Assembly (NCBI GenBank): GCA_030429545.1
Contig: JAUIFF010000006.1
Location: forward strand, 310,001 to 374,000
DNA from: Polyangia bacterium
GTDB taxonomy: Bacteria; Myxococcota_A; Polyangia; Nannocystales; Nannocystaceae
DNA: 64,000 bases
Reading direction: 5' to 3'
Shown: piece by piece, positions 63,589 to 64,000 of the stretch
Layout of the letters: every line of letters begins with the position of its first letter
How positions within the stretch are numbered: the first letter of the stretch is position 1
Position numbers and translations under genes: made by a program
The notes under the pieces: model-generated
What the model was told of the DNA's origin: nothing
The model's database searches: none
What the model saw: the letters and a program-made list of their open reading frames with translations, nothing else

Positions 63589-63604
63589 ATGTCTCTTAAG
63601 ACAT
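63589..63604. promoter_or_regulatory. Inverted repeat ATGTCT-N4-AGACAT (copy 1)
   Basis: Perfect six-base half-sites around CTTA, in an AT-rich region upstream of the broken lipoprotein gene. Same half-sites recur 49 bases away, suggesting a repressor or activator operator pair. Confidence 0.5.
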
Positions 63605-63637
63605 ATTGATTTGGTGTGCTCAGGTGGTGTGATTTGT

Positions 63638-63653
63638 ATGTCTAAAAAGACAT
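63638..63653. promoter_or_regulatory. Inverted repeat ATGTCT-N4-AGACAT (copy 2)
   Basis: Identical half-sites around AAAA. Confidence 0.5.
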
Positions 63654-63688
63654 GTCAATGGTGCTGCTCGGCGTCGGTTTGTGGACGC

Positions 63689-63716
63689 AAAAAAGCCACC
63701 GTTTAGGTGGCTTTTA
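63689..63716. terminator. Bidirectional terminator before the window-edge gene end
   Basis: AAAAGCCACC pairs with GGTGGCTTTT around GTTTA. Confidence 0.85.
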
Positions 63717-63734
63717 TTCGTCGCAGGTTGTTCG

Positions 63735-64000
63735 CTACTGGGTCGCACAGGTGGCGTCGGCTCGCCAGCCGCCGCCGGACTGAAACGGGTCGGTGTTCAT
63801 AATCAATGTATTACCACCGTTTTTCCCGCAGTGGAACGCGGCCATGTCGACGGCATCCTGGGCCGACGGGCCCTGGCCGCGGGCGACTCCAAGTTCGGTG
63901 TAGCTACCGGTGACGAGGTCGGCCGACTGGTAGGTTTTGACGTCTTTGGCCGCGACCGGGGTGCCGGTGCCCTTGCCCTTGAACATGCCGGAGAGACCGC
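63735..64000 (-). CDS. C-terminal part of a small secreted protein, cut by window edge
   Basis: The frame is open to the window's last base, so the true start is outside. The visible 88 residues include FKGKGTGTPVAAKDVKTYQS, GVARGQGPSAQDAVDMAAFHCGKNGGNTLIMN and a final Cys in ATCATQ. Two Cys suggest a disulfide in an exported protein. No family recognised. Confidence 0.55.
   Translation of the reverse strand, partial: GLSGMFKGKGTGTPVAAKDVKTYQSADLVTGSYTELGVARGQGPSAQDAVDMAAFHCGKNGGNTLIMNTDPFQSGGGWRADATCATQ

Overview
The window looks like a chromosomal segment from a myxobacterium-type bacterium (Myxococcota, perhaps near Nannocystales). This rests on four observations: high GC, several lipoproteins with Thr/Glu/Asp/Gly-rich linkers after the lipobox, parS-like sites of the GTTCCACGTGAAAC form used by myxobacteria, and a divergent origin-type gene cluster. 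This is inference from sequence style; no 16S gene is present to confirm it.

Layout. 1-8300: a hairpin repeat array, a heterodimeric ABC exporter (minus strand), queE, tRNA-Arg, a membrane-anchored subtilase, and a Fur-box-associated bfd/bfr iron-storage pair. 8300-19500: a second hairpin repeat array, then mnmE-jag-yidC-yidD-rnpA-rpmH on the minus strand, a non-coding gap where dnaA would normally sit, and dnaN-recF-gyrB on the plus strand, followed by a DUF3347 lipoprotein. 19600-26000: an envelope redox cluster with an outer-membrane barrel, an FMN-binding-like protein, a lipoprotein and a NosR/NapH-like polyferredoxin. The barrel and the polyferredoxin share the same Pro-rich repeat. 26000-31800: asnS, greB, a short-chain dehydrogenase, a small barrel protein, bioF and rsmG. 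31800-32240: three parS-like palindromes where parA/parB would be expected. 32240-39700: rhomboid-TPR, tsaD, rsmA, a ladder of repeated mutM start regions leading into mutM, an ECF sigma factor and speA. 39700-48300: a di-haem membrane cytochrome, a SpoU methyltransferase, and a striking pair made of a membrane Hsp90-like-ATPase/transglutaminase fusion and a smaller protein that looks like a degenerate Hsp90-like relative, then an IgGFc-binding-like lipoprotein. 48300-64000: FecR-like/ECF sigma pair, lipoproteins, lysC, a metallophosphoesterase with a GAF-like C-terminus, metH, a coiled-coil zinc-ribbon protein, a broken lipoprotein gene and a gene cut by the window edge.

How the genes relate. 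The centre of the first third is replication, translation and membrane-insertion housekeeping in origin order. The parS-like sites lie about 18 kb from the candidate origin. The remaining genes are mainly cell-envelope proteins and core metabolism (queuosine, biotin, polyamine, methionine, aspartate-family amino acids).

Three signals go beyond ordinary annotation. First, a 12-bp alternating pyrimidine-purine palindrome, roughly TTGYRYRYRCAA, is scattered through genes and gaps: 24 copies with both half-sites intact by hand count, plus many one-off variants. Second, the rsmA/mutM junction is repeated so that six GTG starts with the same ribosome-binding context precede or begin mutM. Third, two arrays end in long hairpins with different stem sequences but the same apical stem-loop. 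Several genes also carry decayed tandem copies of their own 3' ends just past the stop codon.
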